Part shown: positions 25,795 through 34,461 of the stretch, one piece after another
Layout of the letters: every line of letters starts with the position of its first letter
Position numbering within the stretch: the stretch's first letter is position 1
NCBI RefSeq assembly: GCF_018070075.1
Contig: NZ_JAGPXE010000006.1
Coordinates: 248,001 to 312,000 of the forward strand
From: Saccharopolyspora endophytica
GTDB taxonomy: Bacteria; Actinomycetota; Actinomycetes; Mycobacteriales; Pseudonocardiaceae
Length of the DNA stretch: 64,000 nt
Direction of reading: 5' to 3'
The notes under the pieces: model-generated
Seen by the model: only the letters and a program-made list of their open reading frames with translations
Databases searched by the model: none
What the model was told of the DNA's origin: nothing
Program-made: the position numbers and the translations under genes

Positions 25795-25840
25795 TTGACA
25801 GCTCCGGAAGCGCGATTAGAGTTCAGACCACCTGACCACT
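25795..25840 (+). promoter_or_regulatory. Promoter and operator of the SMP-30 lactonase gene
   Basis: TTGACA (25795-25800), a 16-base spacer and TAGAGT (25817-25822) precede GTTCAGACCACCTGACCACT (25821-25840). The latter is the exact reverse complement of the operator at 25641-25660 and again overlaps the -10 box by two bases. The central TCAG-N5-CTGA dyad is at 25823-25835. The mirrored geometry indicates one repressor controlling both divergent promoters. Confidence 0.78.
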
Positions 25841-25863
25841 GCTGCGAAGGGATCGCGCCACAT

Positions 25864-26769
25864 ATGACCGACGGCGGACTGCTGGAGATCCGGGATGAGC
25901 GCCTGCGCGAGCTCGTGGTGGACGAGCCGCTGGTCTGCCTGGAAACCGGATTCAGGTTCATCGAAGGCCCCGTGTGGCATCAGGCCGAGCGGCATCTGGT
26001 GTTCAGCGATATCCAGGCCGACCGGATGTATCGCCGGTCCGCGGCGGGGGAGCTGACCACGTACCGGCGGCCGAGCCGGATGGCCAACGGGAACGCCTAC
26101 GACGGTGCGGGCCGGCTGCTTACCTGCGAGCACGCGACCAGCAGGCTGGTGCGCGAGGAGGCCGATGGCACGCTGACCGTGCTCGCCGAAAGTTACGACG
26201 GCCGGGAGCTGAACAGCCCGAACGACGTCGTCGTGGCCAGGGACGGCACGATCCTGTTCACCGATCCGGCGTACGGGCGCGGTGCTCCCCACGGTGTGCC
26301 GCGCGACCCGGAGCTCCCGTTCCGCGGCGTCTACCGCGTCGACCCGGGCACCGGTGAACTGTCCTTGCTGGCAGAAGATTTTGACGGTCCCAACGGGCTC
26401 TGTCTCTCGGCGGACGAGCGGTACTTGTTCGTCAACGACACCGAGCGCCGGCACATCCGTCGGTTCGGCTTCGACGGCCGGAACCTCACCAGTGGTGCGG
26501 TGTGGGCCGAGGTGGCCGGCCATGGCATCGGCGTGCCCGACGGCATGAAGGTGGATTCCGCGGGAAACCTCTACTGCACCGGGCCTGGCGGGATCCACGT
26601 TTTCGATGCCGAGGCGACCTGCCTGGGCGTCATCCGGGTGCCCGAAGATCCGGCGAACTTCGCGTGGGGGGAGCGTGATCTGCGCTCGCTCTACATCTGC
26701 GCCACGACCTCGCTCTACCGGTGCCGGACGAAGTTTCCGGGACTCGCGTCGGCGACGTCATCCACCTGA
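25864..26769 (+). CDS. SMP-30/gluconolactonase family lactonase
   Basis: A 301-residue six-bladed propeller. ATG 25864 (MTDGGLLEIRDERLRELVVD) has a GAAGGG site. The metal Glu is in RFIEGPVWH, an Asn in NSPNDVVVARDG and an Asp in GHGIGVPDGMKVDSAGNLYC, matching the divalent-metal ligands of gluconolactonases. It hydrolyses sugar lactones to aldonates, the step after GMC dehydrogenase oxidation. It is divergent from the FadR-type regulator and shares its operator. An earlier in-frame start exists at 25759 but precedes the promoter. Confidence 0.92.
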   Translation: MTDGGLLEIRDERLRELVVDEPLVCLETGFRFIEGPVWHQAERHLVFSDIQADRMYRRSAAGELTTYRRPSRMANGNAYDGAGRLLTCEHATSRLVREEADGTLTVLAESYDGRELNSPNDVVVARDGTILFTDPAYGRGAPHGVPRDPELPFRGVYRVDPGTGELSLLAEDFDGPNGLCLSADERYLFVNDTERRHIRRFGFDGRNLTSGAVWAEVAGHGIGVPDGMKVDSAGNLYCTGPGGIHVFDAEATCLGVIRVPEDPANFAWGERDLRSLYICATTSLYRCRTKFPGLASATSST

Positions 26770-27367
26770 GCAAGCTCGGCTCAACCGGATTCGTTGAGGA
26801 AACCGACCGCCGCACGCCGGACCACATCACCGACGCTCGACGATGCGAGGTCCGTCGCCGCCGATCAGCTGGTCTGCGCGGGCCAGCAGCTCCACCGCCA
26901 CGTGGCCGCCCTATTGCGCCGTCCAGGCCAGGTCTCCCGCGTCGATATGCCCCCACCGCGCCAGCACCGGGCTTCTGCCGTCGCGCGCGGCCGCCGCACC
27001 ATCGCGTGCCAGTGCTGCGCCGCCCGCGAGCGCTTCCCGGAAGACGGTACTCCCGCACCGGCACGACCGAGCGGTGAGCAGTGGACCGTGCTGGCGCGTC
27101 GCCGCGCTGACGGTGCGCGCCCGGGGGTTTCTGCCGGGTTTATCGGACGGACTGGGGCAGGTCGCGATGCTCCGCCGACGCCGCTGCTGGTCGTCGCGGC
27201 GGTGTGTTTCCGGGCGGCCGGGCGGGCTGCGTTGGCACGAGAAACAGTCATTGGCGGAAGACCTGGCCTGGCTGGTGGTTGCCGGCCGGCCAGGTACGGT
27301 CCGAGCCCACGATCACGACGCGTGGGTTGCGCAGTGCGCTGGCGTCGCGCAACGAGGCCACCGGCAC
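26770..27367 (-). pseudogene. Degenerate coding remnant, family not identified
   Basis: No intact gene is present. Minus-strand pieces in shifting frames have coding character: LRNPRVVIVGSDRTWPAG near 27300, and further along GAALARDGAAAARDG and WGHIDAGDLAWTAQ, then after a stop GGHVAVELLARADQL and IVERR near 26850. The pieces lie in one direction and suggest a decayed cytosolic protein. I cannot name the family. The long overlapping frames on both strands are high-GC artefacts. Confidence 0.35.
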
Positions 27368-27823
27368 TCATGGCCGGTCTGGGGTTGATCTGTCGCTCAT
27401 CCTTCCCGGGTTCGCGGCGTGGAAACGCGGGTCCTCGTCGTACGGGTAGTCGCGCAGGCCTACCGCGGGGTTGTCCGGGTCGTAGGTCCAGTACTGCCGG
27501 ATCTGCCGGATTCGCCCGTCCGCGAACTCGTAGTGCTCCGACCCCCGGACCGCCACGGTCTCGCCGTCGCCCGGCACGAGCATCGTCCATTCGATCGCCG
27601 CCGCGTGCTCGTCTCCCACGTACGTGTCGACGTGCCAGGTGGCGCCGCCCGAGCGGTCTCGCACCTTCGCGAAGAACGCGGCGATCGCCTCCGCGCCCCG
27701 GATCGGGCGGTGGTTTGTGTCGTAGACGACGGCATCGGGGCAGAAGGATCCTGCGACCCCTGCCACATCACCTCGGCTGCAGGCCGCGAAGTAATCGCGA
27801 ACCAGCACCTCAGGGTCACTCAC
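27368..27823 (-). CDS. NTF2-like (SnoaL-fold) protein
   Basis: GTG 27823 (VSDPEVLVRDYFAACSRGDV) follows GAGGGAG. The 151-residue product has the cone-fold pattern: DYFAACSRGDVAGVAGSF, VYDTNHRPIRGAEAIAAFF, AIEWTM and YEFADGRIRQIRQYW. Such proteins are ketosteroid-isomerase/SnoaL-like isomerases, dehydratases or ligand-binding proteins. It is the last gene of the long minus-strand operon, 22 bp after the enoyl-CoA hydratase, so it may isomerise a pathway intermediate. Function is otherwise unknown. Confidence 0.8.
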   Translation of the reverse strand: MSDPEVLVRDYFAACSRGDVAGVAGSFCPDAVVYDTNHRPIRGAEAIAAFFAKVRDRSGGATWHVDTYVGDEHAAAIEWTMLVPGDGETVAVRGSEHYEFADGRIRQIRQYWTYDPDNPAVGLRDYPYDEDPRFHAANPGRMSDRSTPDRP

Positions 27824-27845
27824 TGGGTCTCCCTCGCCAGGTCGG

Positions 27846-28631
27846 TCATCGTGCCCGCCACACCGGTTCCCGCTTCTCGACGAACGCGCGCACGCCCTCG
27901 ACACGGTCCTCGCTGGTGTACGGGTTCGGGCCCACCGACAGGCGCAACGCGGCCGCCAGCGGCAACTCGGCCCCCTTTCCGATCATGGCCTTGTACCGCC
28001 GAACGGTCAGCGGGGCGTTGGCGACGATCCGGTGACAGAGGTCGAGCGCCTCGTCGGCCAACCTCTCCCCGGGGACGACGCGGTTGACCAGTCCACAGCG
28101 CCGCGCTTCTTCAGCGGAGATCAGCTCGCCCAGGTACAGCAGCTCGTAGGCGATGCCCCGCGGCACGATCCGCGGTAGCAGCTGGCAACCGAAGTTCGCG
28201 CCCATGCCCCGTTTCGCCTCCGGCAGCCCGATCCGGGCGTGCTCGGCGGCGATCCGCATGTCGCAGGCGAGCGCGATCTCGCAGCCGGCACCGGCGGCGG
28301 CGCCGTTGATCGCTGCCACCGTCGGTTTCGCGCATTCGAGCACGGTCTCGAAGACGTTGCGCGCCGTCCCGGCCATCGGCATCGCCATCGGCCGCCCTGC
28401 CTCGTCGGAGTCGCGTGCCTCCTTGAGGTCGACGCCTGCCGAGAACGCTCGGTCGCCGCTGCCGGTGAGCAGCACGGCCCAGACGTCATCGTCGGTGCTG
28501 AAGCCGTCGAACGCCGCGATTAGGTCCGCGCTCAGGCCGGTGCTGAGGGCGTTGAGCCGCTCCGGCCGATCCAACGTGACGTGGGCGATCCGGTCGGTGG
28601 TCTCGACCGACAGCCCGTTGTCTGTGCGCAT
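27846..28631 (-). CDS. Enoyl-CoA hydratase/isomerase family protein
   Basis: A 261-residue crotonase. ATG 28631 follows AGAGGACAAG. The oxyanion-hole segments are FSAGVDLKEARDS and ING-AAAGAGCEIALACDM; the second conserved Glu is in GLPEAKRGMGANFG. It would hydrate the 2,3-enoyl-CoA made by the acyl-CoA dehydrogenases encoded just upstream in the transcript. The C-terminus RAFVEKREPVWRAR is standard. It lies 14 bp after the dehydrogenase beta-type gene. Confidence 0.92.
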   Translation of the reverse strand: MRTDNGLSVETTDRIAHVTLDRPERLNALSTGLSADLIAAFDGFSTDDDVWAVLLTGSGDRAFSAGVDLKEARDSDEAGRPMAMPMAGTARNVFETVLECAKPTVAAINGAAAGAGCEIALACDMRIAAEHARIGLPEAKRGMGANFGCQLLPRIVPRGIAYELLYLGELISAEEARRCGLVNRVVPGERLADEALDLCHRIVANAPLTVRRYKAMIGKGAELPLAAALRLSVGPNPYTSEDRVEGVRAFVEKREPVWRAR

Positions 28632-28645
28632 TGAATCTTGTCCTC

Positions 28646-29728
28646 TCAGCAGTCGGCGACCAGGCCGGTGGTGATGCGCGGCCACAAGCCGTCCGCGCCG
28701 AGGGCGGCGATGCGGTGGCCCAGCCGGGAGCTCCAGTAGCGTTCGCTGCCGAACTCGTCGCGCCAGGTCCACAGCCGCCTGCTCAGCTGGCCCAGCTCGT
28801 ACTCCCTTGTCATGCCGATGGCTCCGTGGGCCTGGTGAGCGAGCTTCGCCGCCGCGCTCGCGGCCTCGCTGGCCACCAGCTTCGCGGTGGCGACGTCGAA
28901 GAACGCGGGATCCGACTCGGTGTTGCGGGCCGCCACCTCGGTTGCAATCCGGGCCGACTCGGCCTGCTCGGCAGTCCGGACCACGTGGTGCTGCACCGCC
29001 TGGAACCGCGCGATCGGCCTGCCGAACTGCTCCCGCTCGTTGGTGTAGCGCACGGTCAGGTCGGTCACCCGCACCAGTGCGCCGGAGATCAGCGCGGCCC
29101 GTCCGAGCGCCCCTCGTAGCCACAGCGTTTCGTCGGTGACGTTCTCAGGCGCGGGGGCGACGGAGTCATCGGCGAGCGCCAGATCGTCGAGAGCGACGCT
29201 GTCGCGAGGCTCGCCCGCCAGGTTGTGCCCGGAGGTGATGCTCGCGGCTGCGACGGGCACGGAGAGCACGAACCTCTCGGTGCCCCGAGGTGCCAGCGCG
29301 ACCACGAGCTCGGCCGCGCCCGCCCACGGCACCCGGTGCAGGCGGCCCGACACCCGCCACCGGCCGGGGCCGCCGGTCAGCTCGATCTCATCGTCCGGGC
29401 GGCCGACGGCGACGGTGGCTGGTCCCGCGGGCAGTTCGAGCCCAGCGGCCGCCAGCGCCCAGCAGGCGAGCAACCCGGTTTCGGCGATCGGGACGGGCGC
29501 GGCGTACCGGCCTGCGACCTGCAGCACCGTGCACGCGTCGGCCACGCTGCCCCCGGAACCGCCGGATTTCTCGGGCACCGACACGAGCGGGAAACCGGCC
29601 TCGGTGAGCGCCTGCCACATCTCGGCGGACCAGCCGGTCTCCTCCGCCTCCCGGACGGTCTCGGGTGGGCACAAATCCCCGAACAGGTCGGTGGCGACCT
29701 CGGTGAGCAGCGCAGCATCGTTGGTCAT
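28646..29728 (-). CDS. Acyl-CoA dehydrogenase family protein, small partner subunit
   Basis: A 360-residue acyl-CoA dehydrogenase with a reduced central domain. YTNEREQFGRPIARFQAVQHH and AHQAHGAIGMTREYELG are conserved, while the FAD/substrate region is weak and the usual catalytic Glu is not obvious. In actinobacterial steroid and branched-chain catabolism such proteins pair with a second dehydrogenase as an alpha2beta2 enzyme. The adjacent full-length dehydrogenase gene is the likely partner. Heteromer formation is inference. Confidence 0.85.
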   Translation of the reverse strand: MTNDAALLTEVATDLFGDLCPPETVREAEETGWSAEMWQALTEAGFPLVSVPEKSGGSGGSVADACTVLQVAGRYAAPVPIAETGLLACWALAAAGLELPAGPATVAVGRPDDEIELTGGPGRWRVSGRLHRVPWAGAAELVVALAPRGTERFVLSVPVAAASITSGHNLAGEPRDSVALDDLALADDSVAPAPENVTDETLWLRGALGRAALISGALVRVTDLTVRYTNEREQFGRPIARFQAVQHHVVRTAEQAESARIATEVAARNTESDPAFFDVATAKLVASEAASAAAKLAHQAHGAIGMTREYELGQLSRRLWTWRDEFGSERYWSSRLGHRIAALGADGLWPRITTGLVADC

Positions 29729-29864
29729 GACCGGTCCGCCTTCAGCTCCGACTCTCCGAGGTGCACAGTCGTTGTTGCGTTCGGCCGGATCTCGCGTTTC
29801 GAGCTTTCCGGTGGCCGTTTTACGTCATGTTCCCCTGATGTGCGGTTTCGCCGGGATGCAGGCG

Positions 29865-31007
29865 TCATGATCGAAGTCCTTTCGCCGCGACGGATCGGAG
29901 CACTTCGGTCGTGCCGCCTCGGAGGGTGAACGACGGCCCGGTGAGGATCGCCTGGGAGAGCAACTGCTCGAACAGCGAACCCCGCTGCGGATCGAGTTCG
30001 GTGTCGGCCGCTTTCCGCAACACCTCGATGACCTCCTGCTCAAACGTCGTCCCGATGTCCTTCACCAGCGCGGACTCGATCGCGGGGGCACCACCGCGGT
30101 CGATCGAGCGCGCCACTGACAGCGACATCTGCCGGATCGTCCAGTAGCGCGCGGTCAGCCGGCCGACCAGCTCGGCATCGGCCGGGCTGAGCTCGCCGGC
30201 GGCGCGCAGCCGTTCGCGGACGTACTCCCGGAACGGGGTGAACGGGCTCATGTAGCGGTCGGGACCGGACCGCTCGTAGGCCAGTTCGGAGGTGACCTGA
30301 TTCCACCCGGACCCGACCTCGCCGAGCACCATGTCGTCCGGGACGAACACACCGTCCAGCAGGACCTCGTTGAAGTGGTGCGTCCCGTCCAGGAACGGGA
30401 TGGGGGAGATCTTCACCCCGGGCGCACTCAGGTCGACGATGAGCTGGCTCAGCCCGGCGTGCCGGTCCCCGGTGTCCGCTGAGGTGCGCAGCAGCACCGC
30501 GAAGTAGTGGTTGTGGTGGGCCCCGCTGGTCCAGATCTTGGTGCCGTTGACGAACCAGCCGCCCTCGGTCTTCGTGGCCGTCGTGCGCACCGAAGCGAGG
30601 TCCGAACCGGACTCGGGCTCACTCATACCGAGGGAGAACCAGCACTCCCCGGCGCAGATCTTCGGCAGGAATCGCTGCCGCTGCTCCTCGGTGCCGAAGC
30701 GCAGCAGCGTGGGCCCGGTCTGCCGGTCCGCCACGAAGTGCGCGCCGAACGGGGCTCCTGCGGCGAGCAGCTCTTCTATGACGACGAACCGGTCGACGGC
30801 GGATCTCCCGTGACCCCCGTACTCCGGTGGGATCGCCATGCCCACCCAGCCCCGCTGGGCGAGCTTGAGGGAGAACTCCGGGTCGTGGCCGGCTGCCATG
30901 CCCAGCCCCGGCCGGTGGTCGGGCGGCAGCTCTGCGGCGAGGAACTCGCGGACCTCGGCCCGCAGCTCCTCCTCGGCGCGGGTGAGCGCGGTCGGAACGA
31001 ACTCCAT
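29865..31007 (-). CDS. Acyl-CoA dehydrogenase, large partner subunit
   Basis: A 380-residue protein. ATG 31007 follows a perfect AGGAGG. It has PPEYGGHGRSAVDRFVVIEEL, the substrate/FAD motif WFSLGMSEPESGSDLASVRTTA, WFVNGTKIWTSGAHH, and TLRGGTTEVLRSVAAKGL at the C-terminus. It has the complete acyl-CoA dehydrogenase core and pairs naturally with the shorter dehydrogenase 136 bp downstream. Electrons would go to EtfAB. It starts one base after the CaiB stop region, in tight co-transcription. Confidence 0.92.
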   Translation of the reverse strand: MEFVPTALTRAEEELRAEVREFLAAELPPDHRPGLGMAAGHDPEFSLKLAQRGWVGMAIPPEYGGHGRSAVDRFVVIEELLAAGAPFGAHFVADRQTGPTLLRFGTEEQRQRFLPKICAGECWFSLGMSEPESGSDLASVRTTATKTEGGWFVNGTKIWTSGAHHNHYFAVLLRTSADTGDRHAGLSQLIVDLSAPGVKISPIPFLDGTHHFNEVLLDGVFVPDDMVLGEVGSGWNQVTSELAYERSGPDRYMSPFTPFREYVRERLRAAGELSPADAELVGRLTARYWTIRQMSLSVARSIDRGGAPAIESALVKDIGTTFEQEVIEVLRKAADTELDPQRGSLFEQLLSQAILTGPSFTLRGGTTEVLRSVAAKGLRS

Positions 31008-31008
31008 G

Positions 31009-32397
31009 TCACGTCCTCCTGGCGGGCTCGGACGGGGCGGTCCTGGCAACAACCGCGCCACCGTCGATCAGTGCGCCTACGGCCGCGGCGTCGAAACCCA
31101 GCTCGGCGAGCAGTTCGGTGGTGTGGCTGGCGAACGGCGGTGATGCGGCTCGGGTGACGACCGGGGTCTCGCTCATTCGAAACGTTGCGCCGAGCCCGCG
31201 GTAGCGGCCGATCGTCTCGTGCTCGTAGTCGGCGACGAGACCCTCTGCCTCCACGTGCGGGTCGAAGAGCATCTCGTCGAGGTGGCGAACCTCGGCGACA
31301 GGCACATCCCGCGCAAGCAGGTCCGCCACCCAGTCGGCGCTGGTCCGGGTGGCGATCAACACGGCGAGCTGCGTCCGGAACGCCTCGGCGTCGGTTTCGA
31401 GGAGCTCCTCGTCGAGCCCGGCGGCCGTGGCGAGGCGGCGGCGGGTTTGCGGGCTGCCCGCCCCGATCGCGATCACCCCGTCCGCGGTGCGGAACGTGCG
31501 GTAGTGCGCGGTGTGCAGGGGCGGGTCGGGGCGCATCGCGCGCCGGACGCCCTCGATCTCGGCGCGCTTCGCCCCGTCCCTGCGCAGCCGCGGCAGGTGC
31601 TCCGCGACGAACTCGTGGCGCCAGTCGTCCGCGCCGTGGACGTGGGCCAGCGAGTTGTTCTGCAGCGCCAACGCCCCGCCGAGCAGCGATGCCTCGACCT
31701 GCTGGCCTTTGCCGGTGCGTTCGCGGGCGAACAGCGCCGAGGCGATACCGCCGAAGAGCAGCATCGCAGTGGCGTAGTCAGCAGCCTGCACCTCGCTGTG
31801 GTGCGGCAGGCCGTCCTCCTCCGCGCCCAACGAGCGCATCAGCCCGGACCGTGCCTGCACGACCACGTCCATGCCGGGCAGCCCGGCTTCCGGTCCGGTG
31901 TGGCCGAACGCGCTGACGGCTCCGTACACGGCACGCGGGTTGCGCGCCGCGACGCTGTCGTAGTCGAGACCACGGCGGCGGACCGCCGCGGGGCTGAGGT
32001 TGACCAGCACGACGTCGGCCATCTCGATGAGCCGGTGCACGACGTCCGGCGCCTGGGGATGGGCCAGGTCGATGCCGATGCTCTGCTTGCCCCGGTTCTT
32101 GATGAGGAACTGCCGCGTCTCTCCCGATGCGAGCGGAGCAGTCCCGGAGCGGTAAGCGTCGCCCTTCGGCGGTTCCACCTTGATCACCCGCGCGCCGGCA
32201 TCGGCCAGCAGCTGCGCGCAGAACGGCACGACGACGAACTGTCCGAACTCCACCACGGCTATGCCGTCGAACGGCCCTGGCTGTTCCGCCTCTCCGGGGT
32301 TTTCGGTGGTGGTCGCGCGGCGTTTCGTCGTTTCCCGTCCCTGGTGTGCGTCGCGGTCCCCCGAGGTGCGGTCGGGGAGGCCTGGGGTCGTTGTCAT
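31009..32397 (-). CDS. CaiB/BaiF CoA-transferase
   Basis: A 462-residue class III CoA-transferase. ATG 32397 overlaps the ATPase stop as ATGA. About 42 low-complexity charged residues precede the canonical start FDGIAVVEFGQFVVVPFCAQLLADAGARVIKVE; no better start codon is visible. The covalent Asp lies in AGLPGMDVVVQARSG. It likely activates the acid imported by the adjoining ABC transporter as a CoA ester, which the two acyl-CoA dehydrogenases and the hydratase then process. Confidence 0.9.
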   Translation of the reverse strand: MTTTPGLPDRTSGDRDAHQGRETTKRRATTTENPGEAEQPGPFDGIAVVEFGQFVVVPFCAQLLADAGARVIKVEPPKGDAYRSGTAPLASGETRQFLIKNRGKQSIGIDLAHPQAPDVVHRLIEMADVVLVNLSPAAVRRRGLDYDSVAARNPRAVYGAVSAFGHTGPEAGLPGMDVVVQARSGLMRSLGAEEDGLPHHSEVQAADYATAMLLFGGIASALFARERTGKGQQVEASLLGGALALQNNSLAHVHGADDWRHEFVAEHLPRLRRDGAKRAEIEGVRRAMRPDPPLHTAHYRTFRTADGVIAIGAGSPQTRRRLATAAGLDEELLETDAEAFRTQLAVLIATRTSADWVADLLARDVPVAEVRHLDEMLFDPHVEAEGLVADYEHETIGRYRGLGATFRMSETPVVTRAASPPFASHTTELLAELGFDAAAVGALIDGGAVVARTAPSEPARRT

Positions 32398-33416
32398 GAC
32401 GGCACTTTCGTCGCCGAAAGCGGCTGGCCGGCGAGCCTGGGGCCACTGGTCTGAAGATGGCAGGCGGCCTCGCCTCCGCCCTCGATCGGCGTCATGGCCG
32501 GCCTCTCGCGTGAGCAGATGTCCATCGCGTGGGCGCAGCGGGTGTGGAACGGGCACCCCGGCGGCGGCGCTGAGGGATCGGGGATGTCGCCGGAGAGGAA
32601 GATGCGCTTGGTGCCTCGCAATTTCGGGTCGGGCGCCGGAATCGCCGACAACAGCGCCTGCGTGTAGGGGTGGGCGGGCTGCTCGTAGATGCGCTCGACC
32701 GGCCCCGTCTCCACGATCCTGCCCAGGTACATCACCGCGACCCGGTGCGAGATGTGCCGGACCACCGCGAGGTCGTGCGCGATGAACAGGTAGGACAGCT
32801 CGAACCGCTCCCGCAGGTCCTCCAACAGGTTGATCACCTGGTTCTGGGTGGAAACGTCGAGCGCCGAGACAGCCTCGTCGCACACGATCAGCCGCGGGTT
32901 CAGCGCGAGCGCGCGGGCGATCGCCACCCGCTGGCGCTGCCCGCCGGAGAACTCGTACGGGTAGCGGTCCGCGTGGCTGGGACGCAGACCGACCAGGTCG
33001 AGCAGCTCCACCACCCGGTCTCGCCGCTGTTGCTTCGACATCGACTCGTGCACCCGCAGCGGCTCGGCGATGCTCGCCCCGACCGTGGTCGAGGGATCGA
33101 GCGACGAGTAGGGGTCCTGGAACACCATCTGCGACTGCCGCCGCAGTCGACGCAGCTGCGCTCCCCGAGAGTGGGTGAGGTCCTGGCCGTCGATCTGGAC
33201 CGCGCCCGTCTCGAGCGCAACGAGCTTCAGCACCGCGCGACCGGTCGTCGACTTGCCCGACCCGGACTCGCCGACCAGCCCCAGGGTTTCGCCCCGCTCG
33301 ATGTGCAGGGAGACGTCGTCGACGGCGGTGACGCTGCGCTTGCCACGGCCGACGCCGCGACGCGAGCCGGGGAACGTTACCCGCAGACCCTCGGCCTGCA
33401 GCATCGGGGTATTCAT
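32394..33416 (-). CDS. Oligopeptide-type ABC transporter ATP-binding protein (DppF/OppF-like)
   Basis: A 340-residue ATPase. Walker A is [12 protein letters not shown], the Q-loop MVFQDPYSSLDP, signature YEFSGGQRQRVAIARAL, Walker B RLIVCDEAVSALD and switch IAHDLAVV. The C-terminal oligopeptide domain has YTQALLSAIPAPDP and a Cys-rich CPFHTRCAHAMDIC. It starts within the DppD-like stop (ATGA). It energises uptake with the DppD-like ATPase and the two permeases upstream in the transcript. Confidence 0.94.
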   Translation of the reverse strand: MNTPMLQAEGLRVTFPGSRRGVGRGKRSVTAVDDVSLHIERGETLGLVGESGSGKSTTGRAVLKLVALETGAVQIDGQDLTHSRGAQLRRLRRQSQMVFQDPYSSLDPSTTVGASIAEPLRVHESMSKQQRRDRVVELLDLVGLRPSHADRYPYEFSGGQRQRVAIARALALNPRLIVCDEAVSALDVSTQNQVINLLEDLRERFELSYLFIAHDLAVVRHISHRVAVMYLGRIVETGPVERIYEQPAHPYTQALLSAIPAPDPKLRGTKRIFLSGDIPDPSAPPPGCPFHTRCAHAMDICSRERPAMTPIEGGGEAACHLQTSGPRLAGQPLSATKVPS

Positions 33417-34459
33417 GATCGCGCTCCTCGCAGCTCGAGTTCGTCGGTGCGCACGCAGCGGCTCTTCCGGCCGTCCGCCACGGCGCGCAAAGCCACCTCG
33501 TCCGCGGTGCATTCCGGTTTCGTGTACTGGCAACGGGGGTGGAACCGGCAGCCCTGCGGCAAGTTCCACGGCTCCGGTGTCCTCCCCGGGATCGAGGCGA
33601 GCCGCTTCTCCCGGGCGCCGAGCTGCGGCATCGCGGACAGCAGATCCTCGGTGTAGGGCATGTGCGGCCGCTCGAAGAGCGGGCCGGCGGCCGCGCTCTC
33701 GACCACCTGGCCCGCGTACATCACCACGACCCGGTCGCAGATCTCGGCGACGACGCCGAGATCGTGCGTCACGAGCAGGACGGCCATCCCGACCTGCTCC
33801 CGCAATGACAGCAGCAGCTCGAGGATCTGCGCCTGGATCGTCACGTCCAGTGCCGTCGTGGGCTCGTCCGCGATGAGCATCTTCGGTTCGCACGCGAGCG
33901 CCATCGCGATCATCGCGCGCTGCCGCATCCCACCGGAGAACTCGTGCGGGTAGGCGTGCACCCGCTGCGCAGCGTTCGGGATTCCGACCATGTCCAGCAT
34001 CTCGGCCGCGCGGGCGGTGGCGGCCTTGCGTCCGGCGCCACGGTGGTGGCGCACCGTCTCCGCGATCTGGTCGCCGACCGTGAACGCGGGGTTGAGGCTG
34101 GTCATCGGCTCCTGGAAGATCATCGAGATCTCGTTGCCCCGGATGGAGCGCAGCTCCCGCTCGGGCAGCTCGGTGAGCTCGCGACCTGCGAAGCGGATGG
34201 ACCCGCCGGAACGCCTGCCCGGCGGGTTAGGCACCAGGCCGAGCACCGACAGCCCGGTCACGGTCTTGCCGGAACCCGATTCGCCGACGATGCCGACGAT
34301 CTCGTGTTCGTCGACGCTGAACGTCACGCCCCGCACCACGTTGGCCCAGCCGTGCTCGGTCGCGAAGTCGACGCAGAGCCCGTCGACGTGCAGCAGTGGC
34401 GTGGCAGGTGGGTCTGCTGCCTGCGGTTCGACGGCGGCCGGGTTCGGGGAGTGGTTCAT
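33413..34459 (-). CDS. Oligopeptide-type ABC transporter ATP-binding protein (DppD/OppD-like)
   Basis: A 348-residue ATPase. Walker A is [12 protein letters not shown]-loop [17 protein letters not shown], signature [17 protein letters not shown], Walker [13 protein letters not shown] and switch [10 protein letters not shown]. The C-terminal extension [13 protein letters not shown] and the Cys segment [14 protein letters not shown] are typical of the DppD group. Two bases separate it from the permease gene. The substrate specificity of such systems lies with the binding protein, which is broken here. Confidence 0.94.
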   Translation of the reverse strand: MNHSPNPAAVEPQAADPPATPLLHVDGLCVDFATEHGWANVVRGVTFSVDEHEIVGIVGESGSGKTVTGLSVLGLVPNPPGRRSGGSIRFAGRELTELPERELRSIRGNEISMIFQEPMTSLNPAFTVGDQIAETVRHHRGAGRKAATARAAEMLDMVGIPNAAQRVHAYPHEFSGGMRQRAMIAMALACEPKMLIADEPTTALDVTIQAQILELLLSLREQVGMAVLLVTHDLGVVAEICDRVVVMYAGQVVESAAAGPLFERPHMPYTEDLLSAMPQLGAREKRLASIPGRTPEPWNLPQGCRFHPRCQYTKPECTADEVALRAVADGRKSRCVRTDELELRGARS

Positions 34460-34461
34460 GA

